A stretch of DNA of 64,000 nucleotides, taken from Planctomycetota bacterium. Lineage in GTDB: Bacteria; Planctomycetota; Phycisphaerae; Phycisphaerales; UBA1924. Position 1 is the first letter of the stretch. Each line of letters starts with the position of its first letter. The notes beneath the pieces are model-generated. The model was not told where the DNA came from. It saw nothing but the letters and a program-made list of their open reading frames with translations, and did no database searches. The stretch spans positions 248,001-312,000 of the forward strand of contig JAFEBO010000012.1 in the NCBI GenBank assembly GCA_018242625.1, in the 5' to 3' direction. The translations under genes were made by a program, and so were the position numbers. Shown in pieces: positions 55,285 through 64,000 of this stretch.

Positions 55285-57492
55285 CTACGGCTTCACTCCC
55301 AACACCGCGCTTTTGCTCTCGATCTCGCTCACGATATCGTCGACGAATTTCGTCAGCGGCATCGCGCCGAGGTCTTTTTCCACGCCGCGGACACGAACGC
55401 TGACCGCCTTGTTCTCCGCGTCGCGCGGGCCGACGATGAGCATGTAGGGGATCTTCTCGTCCGCCGCGACCTTGATCTTGGCCTGGACACGTTCGTTGGA
55501 TTCGTCGAGGGTGGCTCGGATGCCGCGCTCTCGGAGAGATCGCTCCACCTCGCGCCCGTAGTCGAGGGTTTTGTCGCTGATCGGCAGCACACGCACCTGC
55601 TCGGGGCTGAGCCAGGTGGGGAACGCGCCGGCGAAGTGCTCGATGAGCACGCCGCAAAAGCGTTCCATGCTGCCGAAGGGAGCACGGTGGATCACGACCG
55701 GCCGGTGGGCCTTGTTGTCCGGTCCGATGTACGAAAGATCGAACCTGTTGCCCATCTGGTAATCGACCTGCACGGTGCCGAGCTGCCACTCGCGGCCGAT
55801 GACGTCCTTGACGACGAAGTCGATCTTGGGCCCATAGAACGCGGCCTCGCCGGGCTCCTTGCTGAACGAGACGCCCAGCGACTGGGCCGCCGCGATGCAG
55901 GCGGCCTCGGCCTTGTCCCAGCTCTCGGCGCTGCCGGTGTACTTGCTCGAATCCGGATCACGCAGCCCGACGCGAACGCGGTAGTCCTTCATGCCCAGCA
56001 CGTTGAAGATGGTCTTCACCAGCGACAAGCAGCCCTGGATCTCGCCGGGAATTTGCTCCTCGGTGCAGAAAAGGTGGGCATCGTCCTGGGTGAAGCCGCG
56101 GACGCGGGTCAGGCCGTTGAGTTCGCCCGACTGCTCCCAGCGATAGACCGTGCCGAACTCGGCAAGCCGCACCGGCATGTCGCGGTACGAATGCGGCGAG
56201 CTGCCGAAGATCTTCGCGTGGTGCGGACAGTTCATCGGCTTGAGCATGAAGCCTTCAACGAGCTTGTCGTCCGCCATGATGCGGTCGGGGGCGATGGTTT
56301 GCGCCTTGGTCCGCTCGTTGATCCCCGCCGCGAGCCGGGCGGAGACGCCCTCGACGCGGTTCATCATCTCGGCGCAGGAGCAACCGGCCTTGGAGAGTTC
56401 CTCGAGGGCCTGGCGCTCGACAATGGGCGCGAACTGGCTGTCCTTGTAGTACGGGAAGTGACCCGAGGTCTTGTACAGCTCGAGGCGGCCAATGTGCGGC
56501 GTGAAGACTTCGGTGTACCCCTGCTTTTTCAATTCCGCCGAGATGAAGTTCTGCAATTCCTTGCGGACGATCGAGCCCCGCGGGGTCCAGAGAATGAGAC
56601 CCTGGCCGACATCCTCGTCGATGTGGAACAAGCGCAGATGCTTGCCGATGACGCGGTGATCGCGCTTGGAGGCCTCTTCCTTCTGCTTCAGATACTCATC
56701 GAGCTCGGCCTGGGTCGGGAACGCGGTGCCGTAGACGCGGATGAGGCGATCAGAGTTCTCGTCGCCGTGCCAGTAGCTGGACGCGAGCGAGGTGACGATT
56801 GCGGCGCCGATGCGGCCGGTGGAGGGGACGTGCGGGCCGCGGCAGAGGTCTTCCCAGTTCTTGCCGGGGGTGCCGTTGGCGTAGAAGGAGAGCTTGGCAT
56901 TCGCGTCGGCCTTTTTCGATCCGTCATCGGCGAACGCCGACTTCGCGCCCTTGTACACGCTGCTCGGCAGTCCCATGGCGCGTTCGGCGTTGTCGACCTT
57001 GTACTTGTTGCCCTCGTCCTTGAGCTTCTGAAGGCCGTCGCCGCCTCCGATTTCGTAGCGCGTGAACTCGCGGTTCTCCTTGATGATCTCCGCCATGCGC
57101 TTGTTGATCGCGTCGAACTGGTCGCTGCTGATCTTCTTGCCCTCGGGGACGAACATGTCGTAGAAGAAGCCGGTGTCGGTCGGCGGGCCGTACGCGAGCT
57201 GCACTTCCTTGCCGATGACATCCTGGATCGCCTCGGCCATCACGTGGGCGGCGGAGTGGCGGATCAGGAAGAGCCCGTCCTTGTCGAGCACCTTCTGGCG
57301 GTCGCGCTCGGTCACGATCGACAGCGAAACATCGTGATCGATGACGGTGGAGAGATCCTTGAGTTCACCGTTGATCTTGACGCCGAGCGCGGCCTTGGCG
57401 AGACCGGGGCCGATGGACAGGGCGACGTCCTTGCCGCTGACCGGCTTGTCGAAGGACTTCTTGGAACCGTCGGGAAGGGTGATGGTGGGCAT
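55285..57492 (-). CDS. thrS: Threonyl-tRNA synthetase
   Basis: 735 residues, longer than the usual 640. The order is TGS domain (1-65), editing domain with the HSAAH motif (about 79-83) and the CRGPHVPSTGRIG block, the class II catalytic core and the anticodon-binding domain. Extra length comes from an insert in the editing domain before CRGPH and one in the catalytic domain (CSCAEMMNRVEGVSARLAAG). Core motif residues are in place (NGLTRVRGFTQDDAHLFC, LKPMNCPHH). It is a single gene with no partner. Confidence 0.96.
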   Translation of the reverse strand: MPTITLPDGSKKSFDKPVSGKDVALSIGPGLAKAALGVKINGELKDLSTVIDHDVSLSIVTERDRQKVLDKDGLFLIRHSAAHVMAEAIQDVIGKEVQLAYGPPTDTGFFYDMFVPEGKKISSDQFDAINKRMAEIIKENREFTRYEIGGGDGLQKLKDEGNKYKVDNAERAMGLPSSVYKGAKSAFADDGSKKADANAKLSFYANGTPGKNWEDLCRGPHVPSTGRIGAAIVTSLASSYWHGDENSDRLIRVYGTAFPTQAELDEYLKQKEEASKRDHRVIGKHLRLFHIDEDVGQGLILWTPRGSIVRKELQNFISAELKKQGYTEVFTPHIGRLELYKTSGHFPYYKDSQFAPIVERQALEELSKAGCSCAEMMNRVEGVSARLAAGINERTKAQTIAPDRIMADDKLVEGFMLKPMNCPHHAKIFGSSPHSYRDMPVRLAEFGTVYRWEQSGELNGLTRVRGFTQDDAHLFCTEEQIPGEIQGCLSLVKTIFNVLGMKDYRVRVGLRDPDSSKYTGSAESWDKAEAACIAAAQSLGVSFSKEPGEAAFYGPKIDFVVKDVIGREWQLGTVQVDYQMGNRFDLSYIGPDNKAHRPVVIHRAPFGSMERFCGVLIEHFAGAFPTWLSPEQVRVLPISDKTLDYGREVERSLRERGIRATLDESNERVQAKIKVAADEKIPYMLIVGPRDAENKAVSVRVRGVEKDLGAMPLTKFVDDIVSEIESKSAVLGVKP

Positions 57493-57544
57493 GGGGAATC
57501 CAAATAGTCAAAGGGCCAAAGAGGCAAAGGGCCAAATTCAAACC

Positions 57545-57570
57545 AAAGAAAAACCCGGCTTCTGGCCGGG
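57545..57570 (-). terminator. Terminator of the zinc-ribbon gene
   Basis: On the minus strand a 6-bp GC stem (57570-57565 with 57559-57554) is followed by TTTTTCTTT, 37 bases after the stop at 57607. It separates that gene from thrS. Confidence 0.8.
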
Positions 57571-57606
57571 TCGAGTACTGCGATAGAAGCTCCGCTGCCT
57601 GCCGGC

Positions 57607-58305
57607 TCAGGCGGTGGAGTCGTTGGTCGTAGTCGTCGTGGCACGGGTCGAGGTCATGGAAGCAGAAGGGTATGCGGCCGGCAAAGTGCCGGCCACAGCG
57701 ACGGCGCCGCGGATCGATTCTTCTATGGCCTCACGCACCTGAGATTCGGCCGCATCGGGGCATCGAATTCCCGCCTCCAGAACCGGCAACCCCGCACCCG
57801 ATTCGATACGGAACTTCTTCCAGAACGTCCCGACCCGCTCCACAACCACGGCCTCTTCACCATTCCATCGGAACAGCCGATCCGAGGTCATCTTGGCGCC
57901 GATTTCACATTTCACCAGCTCGTAATAGGCCCCGCCCGCAACGAAAACAAAGCGCGTCGTGCCGGAGCGCTTCCCTCGCATCATGGATGCAAGAACGACA
58001 ACCGCGATGAGTGTCAAGCCCATGGCGATCACAAAGCCGATGGCGCCCAGCAATGCGAACACAAACGGCCAGAACTGAACGATGAAGCCCAGAGCAACCA
58101 CCGAGCCCACCGCCACCGCGGTGAACCGGCGCGAGGCTCCAACGATGCCCTTGGGCACGCCGAAGACCACGAAGGCCCGTGACGGGGGCGTGCTGCCGCA
58201 TTCCGGACAGGGAGCGAGCGCCGGCAGGCCGCTGCGCGGATAGCCGCACGCCGGACAGAGCGGCAGGTCCTCCGTCCAGCAGGGATCGGGGAGGGCGGTG
58301 GGCAT
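57607..58305 (-). CDS. Zinc-ribbon membrane protein
   Basis: 232 residues. The N-terminus holds a zinc ribbon CPACGYPRSGLPALAPCPEC (about 17-36). Two close helices follow (VAVGSVVALGFIVQFWPFVF, IGFVIAMGLTLIAVVVLASM), then a soluble cytoplasmic domain of about 115 residues. The end is threonine/serine-rich. The ribbon resembles the one in the protein at 52383-52862. Function unknown. Confidence 0.68.
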   Translation of the reverse strand: MPTALPDPCWTEDLPLCPACGYPRSGLPALAPCPECGSTPPSRAFVVFGVPKGIVGASRRFTAVAVGSVVALGFIVQFWPFVFALLGAIGFVIAMGLTLIAVVVLASMMRGKRSGTTRFVFVAGGAYYELVKCEIGAKMTSDRLFRWNGEEAVVVERVGTFWKKFRIESGAGLPVLEAGIRCPDAAESQVREAIEESIRGAVAVAGTLPAAYPSASMTSTRATTTTTNDSTA

Positions 58306-58314
58306 CCGGCTCGA

Positions 58315-58698
58315 CTATGCCGCCGCCGGTCCCTGATATTCCGCGCTTCCGAACGCGAGGATCGGATAGAAGACGATTCCCAGCAGAATCATCCCGATGG
58401 CGAACCCGACTCCCTTGCCGAATGATTTGGCAAGATCAAGCGTCACGATGATCGCGATGATGATTCCTACAAAGGGGATCATGCACAGGATCAGCCACCA
58501 CCACGGACGCCCGACGATCTTGAGCAGGATGTAAATATTGAAAATCGGGATCAGGGAGTACCAGCCCGGCTGGCCGGCCTTTCCGAAGATCTTCCAGAAA
58601 GTCACGATGAAAAAGACAAGGATCGCGAGCTCGACGAGCACAAATATCGCGCCACCGCCGCCGTCCGAATCCTGAGCCAGGGTCAAAAGGTTCATCAT
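58315..58698 (-). CDS. DUF5684-type membrane protein
   Basis: 127 residues from the ATG at 58698 (AAGGAGA 7-8 bases upstream). Three to four helices and the string KAGQPGWYSLIPIFNIYILL are the hallmark of the DUF5684 family, often mislabelled as signal peptidase I. No catalytic serine or lysine of a peptidase is seen. It lies just before the zinc-ribbon gene and is probably cotranscribed with it (9 bases apart). Confidence 0.78.
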   Translation of the reverse strand: MMNLLTLAQDSDGGGGAIFVLVELAILVFFIVTFWKIFGKAGQPGWYSLIPIFNIYILLKIVGRPWWWLILCMIPFVGIIIAIIVTLDLAKSFGKGVGFAIGMILLGIVFYPILAFGSAEYQGPAAA

Positions 58699-58833
58699 CC
58701 CGAGATCTCCTTTCGGGGCCTCCACCCCTTCCTGCTCTCTTCGGCTGAAGGAGCGGCAATTCTTGCAAACTGGTTATCCGGCCCTCAGATCCCGGCTCCC
58801 CACCGCCTCGGCTCTGCTCTGTATGCTCTACCC

Positions 58834-59322
58834 GTGCTCTGCCCCTTCTGCAACGCCGACAACGACAAGGTCATCGACAGCCGCGCGAGCGACGCCGGCA
58901 AGACGATCCGTCGCCGCCGCGAGTGCATAGCGTGCGGCAAGCGATTTACAACCTATGAGCGCGTCGAGCAGACCACCCGCCTTGTCGTGGTCAAGCGGGA
59001 CGGAAGCCGCGTGCCCTTCCTGCGTGAAAACGTGCTGCGGGGCATCGTCGCCGCCTGCGGCAAGCGCCCGATCCCCGAACAGGCCAAGGAACGCGTCGCC
59101 GACCTCGTCGAGGAGGAACTCCATAAAGAGTTCGATCGCGAAGTGGAAAGCCGCATCATCGGCGAGCGGGTCATGGCAAAGTTGCGCGATCTGGACGAGG
59201 TCGCGTACATCCGCTTCGCGAGCGAGTATTACAAATTCCGCAACGTCGAAGACATCATGCAGCAGCTCGAGACGCTGAATGGACGCATCAAGGACGTGAA
59301 GGATCAGCAGAAGTTGTTTTAG
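58834..59322 (+). CDS. nrdR: Transcriptional repressor NrdR
   Basis: 162 residues from a GTG start. A four-cysteine zinc ribbon, MLCPFCNADNDKVIDSR and CIACGKRFTTYERVE, is followed by the ATP-cone domain (VVKRDGSRVPFLRENVLRGI). It senses dATP/ATP and represses ribonucleotide reductase genes through NrdR boxes. No such gene is in the window. The gene stands alone. Confidence 0.95.
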   Translation: MLCPFCNADNDKVIDSRASDAGKTIRRRRECIACGKRFTTYERVEQTTRLVVVKRDGSRVPFLRENVLRGIVAACGKRPIPEQAKERVADLVEEELHKEFDREVESRIIGERVMAKLRDLDEVAYIRFASEYYKFRNVEDIMQQLETLNGRIKDVKDQQKLF

Positions 59323-59335
59323 ATCGTGACGCTGG

Positions 59336-61534
59336 TCAGGGACTGGTGACCGCCGATTGGTTCGGCTTTACTTCCTGCTGCTTCAGACTGGACGGGCTGC
59401 CATCCAGTTTGAATCGCCAGACTCGACCGCCCCCGAGCGCCACGATCGTGTTCCGCAGATCAACCGGATCACGGATAATCGCGACGTTCACGTTGTTCTC
59501 CAGCTCCAATTGCTTGGTCACCAGCAACTTCCCGTCGGCGCTGAATACGCACAGCTTCCCGAGCGTCTTTCCGCTGCGCCGCGGTCCGCGCGTGCCATCC
59601 GATTCGTCGACGCGGACAAGCACGGCGACTTCAGGGCGACCGTCTCCGTCGAGATCTCCGGATGCGATCTTGATTTCTCCGGCGCACATCTCCGGAAGAT
59701 CGAGCGTGCTCGACCAGAGCTTCTTCCCGTTCTCGTCGTGACAGAAGAACTCGCAGTTTTTCTGAGCCATGCCCTGGTTTGCCGGCGAACTCACAAAGCA
59801 GAGGAACCGGAGCTTCCCCAAGTCCACCATCGCGTCCCAAGTGCTCACCCAACGCGATCCGACATCCTCGAGCACGGCGGAATGGAAGTCGTTTTCCCCT
59901 GCTCCGAAATAGGTCATCGCCGCGCCGCCCATGCCGCCGGAGGTCATGAATACCAGGCGCCCGTCCGGCATCTGAACGCTCCGCGCGGACCAGGGAGCGG
60001 CTCCGCGAGCAACTTTCGAAACGCCGATCAAGCGGCCCGGGTCCATTTCGGTGACGGGAATCTGCTCGCCGGGCGCCTGAACGTAGAAAACATTTGCCGG
60101 CTCCTGCTTTTCCCCCTTCACACGCAGATCTTTGAATTCCTGCTCCGACTTCAGAGACTTCCCGGCGAGAAGCGTCTTGATGCGTTCGGCGAGGATTTCC
60201 CCGTGCTTCTCCCCCGAATACCCCACGGTGACGTCCTGGAGCACGCCCCTTTGATCGATCAGAACGGTGTGCGGGATACCGGCGACGTGGTAGGCCTGCA
60301 TCACCAGGCCGTCGGCCCCTTCACGGAGCTGGCCGAACGTGAACTTCCGCTTTTCAAGCCAGTCCTTGAGCTTTTCATCGCTCATGCCCGTTTCGGAGTT
60401 GATTCCGACAATCGACACCGGCTGATCCTTGAACTCCTCCTGCAGTTTCTGCAGGTGAGGCATTGCCGCGACGCACGGTCCGCACCAGGTCGCCCAGAAG
60501 TCGAGCAAAACGACACGCCCGGCGAAGTCCGACAGTGAAACCTCCTTGCCATCAAGATTCTTCAACTTGAAGGCGGGCGCGGGCAAGCCGGCGGTCTCAT
60601 ACTGACCGAAATCCGCGCCGCTACCGGTTCGGAATTCCGAAACCTGCCTCCAGGACCGCTCCGGCTTGAACACAAACGCTTGCGCATCGACCGCCTGATT
60701 CACACGAACGTCTCTCGTGCGCGTAACAGTCGCGATCCGCTTTGCAACGCGGGGAGGAGCGTCGGGAGTCGGAACGTCGTTGGCCGCCTTCTGTTCCGCG
60801 ACCGTGTGGATCGTCGAATCGCGGACCATCTCGCTTAGCGTTCCAGTTTGGGCATCGAACCACATCTCAACAACGATGTCCGCCGTTGCATCCGGCTTCT
60901 CCCAATCGTTTTCGGAGACCGCGGTGCAGATGACGCGCAACCCGGGGCGACCTTCGAGCGGTTCCTCTCTCGAATCGACGACCTCCCGCGGCGTGAGGAA
61001 AAGCATGGGCGGGAGTTCGATCGTTCGCATCAAGGGATAGAAATCGGCTGGGAGGTTCTCCGCGACGATGTCGCTCTGAAAGACCTGGGCGGCGCCAAAG
61101 TCGGGCAACTTGCCTTCCGCATAGACCTCGCTCTGATTCACGCTTCGCCAGTATTTCTGACCGTCGCTCACCATCGAACACTCACCCCAGTTGGGAGTGC
61201 GGGTGAACGTCACGCTGAACTTGCCCGGCCGCTCGCAAACACGTCGTCCCTCGGTCTTGGAAACGCCGTTGTAATTCGAATAGATCTGAATTTTTTCAAC
61301 CGTGAATTGATCCTGGTACGTCTTGAGATTCGCGTAGACGTCTCGTGCTCGTGCGATGGCGGCCTTGCCGCGGGCAATCGCTTCGGACGATCCACGCTGG
61401 GGCAGCGCTTCAGATATAGAAGGCATCCGATCGGCCGCCTCTACCGAAGCGGGGCCTGCCGGAGCGGGCTCGGCCCGGCCCGACATTGCAACCATCACAG
61501 CGCACACAACGCCCGCAGCAATGCAACTCTTCAT
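59336..61534 (-). CDS. Large secreted thioredoxin-fold protein (TlpA-like)
   Basis: 732 residues with a signal peptide (1-22). Residues 50-300 resemble an outer-membrane lipoprotein carrier/DUF2092-type beta domain (KTYQDQFTVEKIQIYSNYNG, RPGKFSVTFTRTPNWGE). A TlpA-type thioredoxin domain follows with WCGPC at 350-354, intact. The last 230 residues form a beta-propeller-like part with repeated SGDLDGDGRPEVAVLVRVD units of the FG-GAP/VCBS kind. Such combinations occur in planctomycetes; the substrate is unknown. Confidence 0.75.
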   Translation of the reverse strand: MKSCIAAGVVCAVMVAMSGRAEPAPAGPASVEAADRMPSISEALPQRGSSEAIARGKAAIARARDVYANLKTYQDQFTVEKIQIYSNYNGVSKTEGRRVCERPGKFSVTFTRTPNWGECSMVSDGQKYWRSVNQSEVYAEGKLPDFGAAQVFQSDIVAENLPADFYPLMRTIELPPMLFLTPREVVDSREEPLEGRPGLRVICTAVSENDWEKPDATADIVVEMWFDAQTGTLSEMVRDSTIHTVAEQKAANDVPTPDAPPRVAKRIATVTRTRDVRVNQAVDAQAFVFKPERSWRQVSEFRTGSGADFGQYETAGLPAPAFKLKNLDGKEVSLSDFAGRVVLLDFWATWCGPCVAAMPHLQKLQEEFKDQPVSIVGINSETGMSDEKLKDWLEKRKFTFGQLREGADGLVMQAYHVAGIPHTVLIDQRGVLQDVTVGYSGEKHGEILAERIKTLLAGKSLKSEQEFKDLRVKGEKQEPANVFYVQAPGEQIPVTEMDPGRLIGVSKVARGAAPWSARSVQMPDGRLVFMTSGGMGGAAMTYFGAGENDFHSAVLEDVGSRWVSTWDAMVDLGKLRFLCFVSSPANQGMAQKNCEFFCHDENGKKLWSSTLDLPEMCAGEIKIASGDLDGDGRPEVAVLVRVDESDGTRGPRRSGKTLGKLCVFSADGKLLVTKQLELENNVNVAIIRDPVDLRNTIVALGGGRVWRFKLDGSPSSLKQQEVKPNQSAVTSP

Positions 61535-61762
61535 AGTTCATCTTTCCGATGGCGATTCCGACTTCCACGTTTTCCGAATACGGGTGCAACGCTCCGTAAG
61601 TTTACATAGTTTGAAAACTTTCGCACTCGTTCCGTAACCGACGCCATCCGCAGCGCTTGCGATCCGGACCTGACCCGGGCGCGCCCAGCCCCATACCGCC
61701 CCCCAACCCCACCCCATTCCACTCCACTCCCCACCGCCAAGCCGCCGCCGGTAGAATGGGCC

Positions 61763-62560
61763 ATGGCCAACAAGACCTTCAAATCTGCGCCCGACACCTT
61801 TGCCGATCTCAAAGCCAAGGGCGTCCTCAAGGACGGCATGACCATCATGGTCGGCGGATTCGGCCTCTGCGGCATCCCGGAAAATCTCATCCTCGCCCTC
61901 CGCGACAGCGGCGTGAAGGATCTCACCTGCATCAGCAACAACGCGGGCGTCGATGACTTCGGCCTGGGTTTGCTCCTCAAGACCCGCCAGATTCGCAAGA
62001 TGATCTCGTCGTATGTGGGCGAGAACGCAGAGTTTGAACGCCAGTACCTGAGCGGCGAGCTGGAAGTCGAGTTCAACCCGCAGGGCACGCTCGCCGAACG
62101 CATCCGCGCCGGCGGCGCCGGCATCCCGGCCTTCTACACCGCCACGGGCGCGGGCACCAAAGTGGCCGAAGGCAAGGAAACCCGCGAACTCTTCCGCCCG
62201 TACGACGGCATCGGCGGCTGCACGATCCCGGGCTGGAAAGTGCCGGGGAAGTTCGCCCCAAGCCCCCGGGCCGGCGCGACGCCCCGCGAGTACGTGCTGG
62301 AGACCGGCCTGTACGCCGATCTCGCCCTCGTGAAGGCTCACAAGGCCGATCCGTTCGGCAACCTGGTCTACCGCAAGACCGCGCGGAACTTCAATCCGAT
62401 GATGGCGACGGCGGCAGCCTTTGTCATCGCGGAGGTCGACCAGATCGTCGGCCTGGGCGACCTCGACGCGGAGAGCGTCCACACACCCGGCAGCTACGTC
62501 GACCGCATCGTCCAGGCGAAGGCGGAAAAGCGGATCGAGCAGCGGACGGTGAGGAAGTGA
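61763..62560 (+). CDS. 3-oxoacid CoA-transferase subunit A
   Basis: 265 residues, family I CoA-transferase, alpha subunit. The motif GGFGLCGIPENLI is the family's signature and SNNAGVDDFGLGLLL follows. The partner subunit B with the catalytic glutamate is not adjacent; the next gene is a HAD hydrolase. The function as succinyl-CoA:3-ketoacid transferase is inferred from the family. Confidence 0.87.
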   Translation: MANKTFKSAPDTFADLKAKGVLKDGMTIMVGGFGLCGIPENLILALRDSGVKDLTCISNNAGVDDFGLGLLLKTRQIRKMISSYVGENAEFERQYLSGELEVEFNPQGTLAERIRAGGAGIPAFYTATGAGTKVAEGKETRELFRPYDGIGGCTIPGWKVPGKFAPSPRAGATPREYVLETGLYADLALVKAHKADPFGNLVYRKTARNFNPMMATAAAFVIAEVDQIVGLGDLDAESVHTPGSYVDRIVQAKAEKRIEQRTVRK

Positions 62561-62567
62561 GCACGGC

Positions 62568-63260
62568 GTGCCGCCGGATTTGAGCGACATCCGCGCCGTC
62601 TCCTTCGACTGCTACGGCACGCTCATCGACTGGCAACGCGGCCTGAGTGAAGCCCTGGAGCCGCTGCGCCCGGGTCTGCCTTCTCTCCCCCGCGGCGAGG
62701 TGCTCTTTGGTGAATTCGCCCGCCTCGAGCGACTGGCTGAGCAGCCCCCCTACTGCAGCTACAAGGACGTACTGCGGCAAGTCTTTTCCGGGCTGAGCGG
62801 AGTTGCCGGCCCGTGCGAAATGATCGACACGCTTTGGCGTTCGCTCGCCGATTGGCCCGCGTTCGACGATGTGCCCGACTCGCTGCAAAGATTGCGCTCG
62901 CGGTTCGGGCGCCTCGCGGTGGTTTCGAACATCGATGACGATCTCTTCGAGGCAAGCCACGCGCGCCTCGGGCTCCGGCTGGATGCGCTCGTCACGGCGC
63001 AGCAGGTCCGGAGTTACAAGCCCGGGGCGGCGCATTTCGAGACGCTGCTCGCCCGACTCAAACTCGAACCCGCGCAGGTCCTGCATGTTGCCGAGAGCCG
63101 CTTTCACGATGTCGAGCCGGCGAAGCGGCTCGGCTTCCGCACGGCGTGGATCCGGCGTCAGTCCGGGGCGAGCGCTTCCGGCTCACCGACGGACGACCGA
63201 ATGCAAGCCGACATGGAGGCGATTTCGCTGCGTGCGTTGTGTGATGCGATCGGCTGCTGA
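62568..63260 (+). CDS. HAD-family hydrolase (haloacid-dehalogenase type II-like)
   Basis: 230 residues from a GTG at 62568, seven bases after the CoA-transferase gene. The nucleophile is in SFDCYGTLIDW (motif I), VVSNIDDDLFEAS is motif II and HVAESRFHDVEPAKRLGF is motif IV, so it is the HAD fold. Haloacid dehalogenase type II is one reading; a phosphatase is as likely. It is probably cotranscribed with the preceding gene. Confidence 0.83.
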   Translation: MPPDLSDIRAVSFDCYGTLIDWQRGLSEALEPLRPGLPSLPRGEVLFGEFARLERLAEQPPYCSYKDVLRQVFSGLSGVAGPCEMIDTLWRSLADWPAFDDVPDSLQRLRSRFGRLAVVSNIDDDLFEASHARLGLRLDALVTAQQVRSYKPGAAHFETLLARLKLEPAQVLHVAESRFHDVEPAKRLGFRTAWIRRQSGASASGSPTDDRMQADMEAISLRALCDAIGC

Positions 63261-63340
63261 ACCACTCCGAAAATTCCGCGCGCAAAGTTCGAGCAAGAAC
63301 AGCGCGCGCTCCGATGGTTGAGCGCGATCGGGGGATTCAC

Positions 63341-64000
63341 ATGCAATACAGCGTCCGCGTCAACCTGTTCGGGACAGCGTTCGTCTTCGCCTGCCTGCTC
63401 GGGGTGAGCATCTTCGCCAGCACCGTGGTCGTCTCGCGTTCCATTCAGAACCGAAGCGCGGAGCAGGCTCGCGCACGGCGCGAGATCGACATGCGCGGAA
63501 CGTCCCGGGTGCGCATCCGTTCCGATCTGGCGGTCTGGCGGGTCGCGATCACTTCGCAGGGGAATTCGCTGGAATCCGCATATGAATCGCTCGAGAAGAG
63601 CAGCGCCGCCGTCCGCGAATTTCTGAAATCGCAATCGTTCGCGCCGGAAGAAATCGGCTTTTCTGCGATCTCGACTCGGACGCTGCATGCGCGAACAAAG
63701 GACGGAACCGAACTCGACGACATCGCCGGATACTCGCTTCAGCGCTACGCGGTCGTCACCACGACGAACGTGGAGAAGGCTGCCGCGGCAGCGGGCGCGG
63801 TGACGCAGCTTCTGCGCACCGGAGTCCGGGTGACCTCCGACCCGCCCGAATTCACGTTCACCAAACTCGGGGACATCCGCCAATCGCTGCTCGGACAGGC
63901 CGCGCGAGACGCCCGTTCCCGCGCGGACGAGGTGGTGACCAACACCGGCGGCAAGGTGGGCGCCGTGCGGGAAGTGCGGACCAGCCCGATCCAGATCACG
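63341..64000 (+). CDS. SIMPL-domain protein (DUF541), cut by window end
   Basis: First 220 codons from the ATG at 63341; the gene runs out of the window. A membrane helix (TAFVFACLLGVSIFASTVVV) at about 11-32 is followed by the start of a SIMPL/DUF541 domain (GTSRVRIRSDLAVWRVAITS, GYSLQRYAVVTTTNVEKAAA, QSLLGQAARDARSRADEVV). SIMPL proteins are periplasmic or outer-membrane proteins of unclear role. Confidence 0.78.
   Translation, partial: MQYSVRVNLFGTAFVFACLLGVSIFASTVVVSRSIQNRSAEQARARREIDMRGTSRVRIRSDLAVWRVAITSQGNSLESAYESLEKSSAAVREFLKSQSFAPEEIGFSAISTRTLHARTKDGTELDDIAGYSLQRYAVVTTTNVEKAAAAAGAVTQLLRTGVRVTSDPPEFTFTKLGDIRQSLLGQAARDARSRADEVVTNTGGKVGAVREVRTSPIQIT

Noticed and set aside
55636..57507. 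A 623-codon open frame on the plus strand across thrS
   Set aside because: Antisense to an unmistakable threonyl-tRNA synthetase, with no recognisable domain.

Overview
The window is about 64 kb of GC-rich bacterial chromosome that looks like a planctomycete, most likely of the class Phycisphaerae. This rests on a mix of traits, not on a marker gene: a LysW-type lysine cluster, many secreted proteins with HEAT or TPR repeats, prepilin-like proteins, C-terminal sorting tails of the P-x-P-G/RRRR kind, and small membrane proteins with a CxxCGY(D/P) zinc ribbon. No rRNA gene or CRISPR array was seen. One complete tRNA gene is present.

Layout, left part (1-34.9 kb), core chromosome. lysX-lysY-lysZ-lysK (75-3977) form a tight operon that makes lysine on the LysW carrier protein; lysW itself must lie outside the window. 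Converging on it is a MacAB/TolC-type tripartite efflux operon (9209-3986). Next come pseudopilins (9858-11364), a small membrane protein, an SPFH/GYF protein with a zinc-ribbon partner (13950-11705), a secretin (14260-16917) and a TPR lipoprotein (17092-18309): part of a type II secretion or type IV pilus-like system with no ATPase or inner-membrane platform gene nearby. Then follow a sortable secreted protein, a HEAT-repeat protein, an MFS transporter with trpB, another prepilin-like protein, an alpha/beta hydrolase, a UDP-sugar pyrophosphorylase, rpe, accD behind a long hairpin-rich leader, lnt, a HEAT lipoprotein and a coiled-coil membrane protein.

Middle part (34.9-52.0 kb), a genomic island of about 17 kb in a tRNA-Asp gene. 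A 47-bp copy of the tRNA 3' end lies at each edge (34946-34992 and 51974-52020), and a third copy sits inverted inside (45990-46036). The left arm is a run of overlapping genes (excisionase-type HTH, RepA-like ATPase, small protein, HExxH protein, coiled-coil protein) followed by a tyrosine integrase. Next comes a defence block: a PstI/BsuBI-type restriction endonuclease, its adenine methyltransferase, and two uncharacterised proteins with PD-(D/E)XK-like nuclease signatures. The right arm is a catabolic cassette: AraC regulator, sulfatase, metallo-beta-lactamase-fold hydrolase, fumarylacetoacetate-hydrolase-family enzyme and carboxymuconolactone-decarboxylase-like protein.

The most striking observation is that the island attachment site lies inside the integrase reading frame. 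In the integrated state the integrase ends three codons after the core. In the excised circle the same frame would run through the core into a 67-residue tail that is now stranded at the far right end of the island. Integration would therefore change the C-terminus of the integrase.

Right part (52.0-64 kb), core chromosome again: a DUF2934-type protein, a zinc-ribbon membrane protein, a PadR regulator, a retropepsin-like secreted protein, a cluster of three REP-like hairpins, thrS, two membrane proteins, nrdR, a large secreted thioredoxin-fold protein, a CoA-transferase subunit, a HAD hydrolase and a SIMPL-domain protein cut by the window edge.
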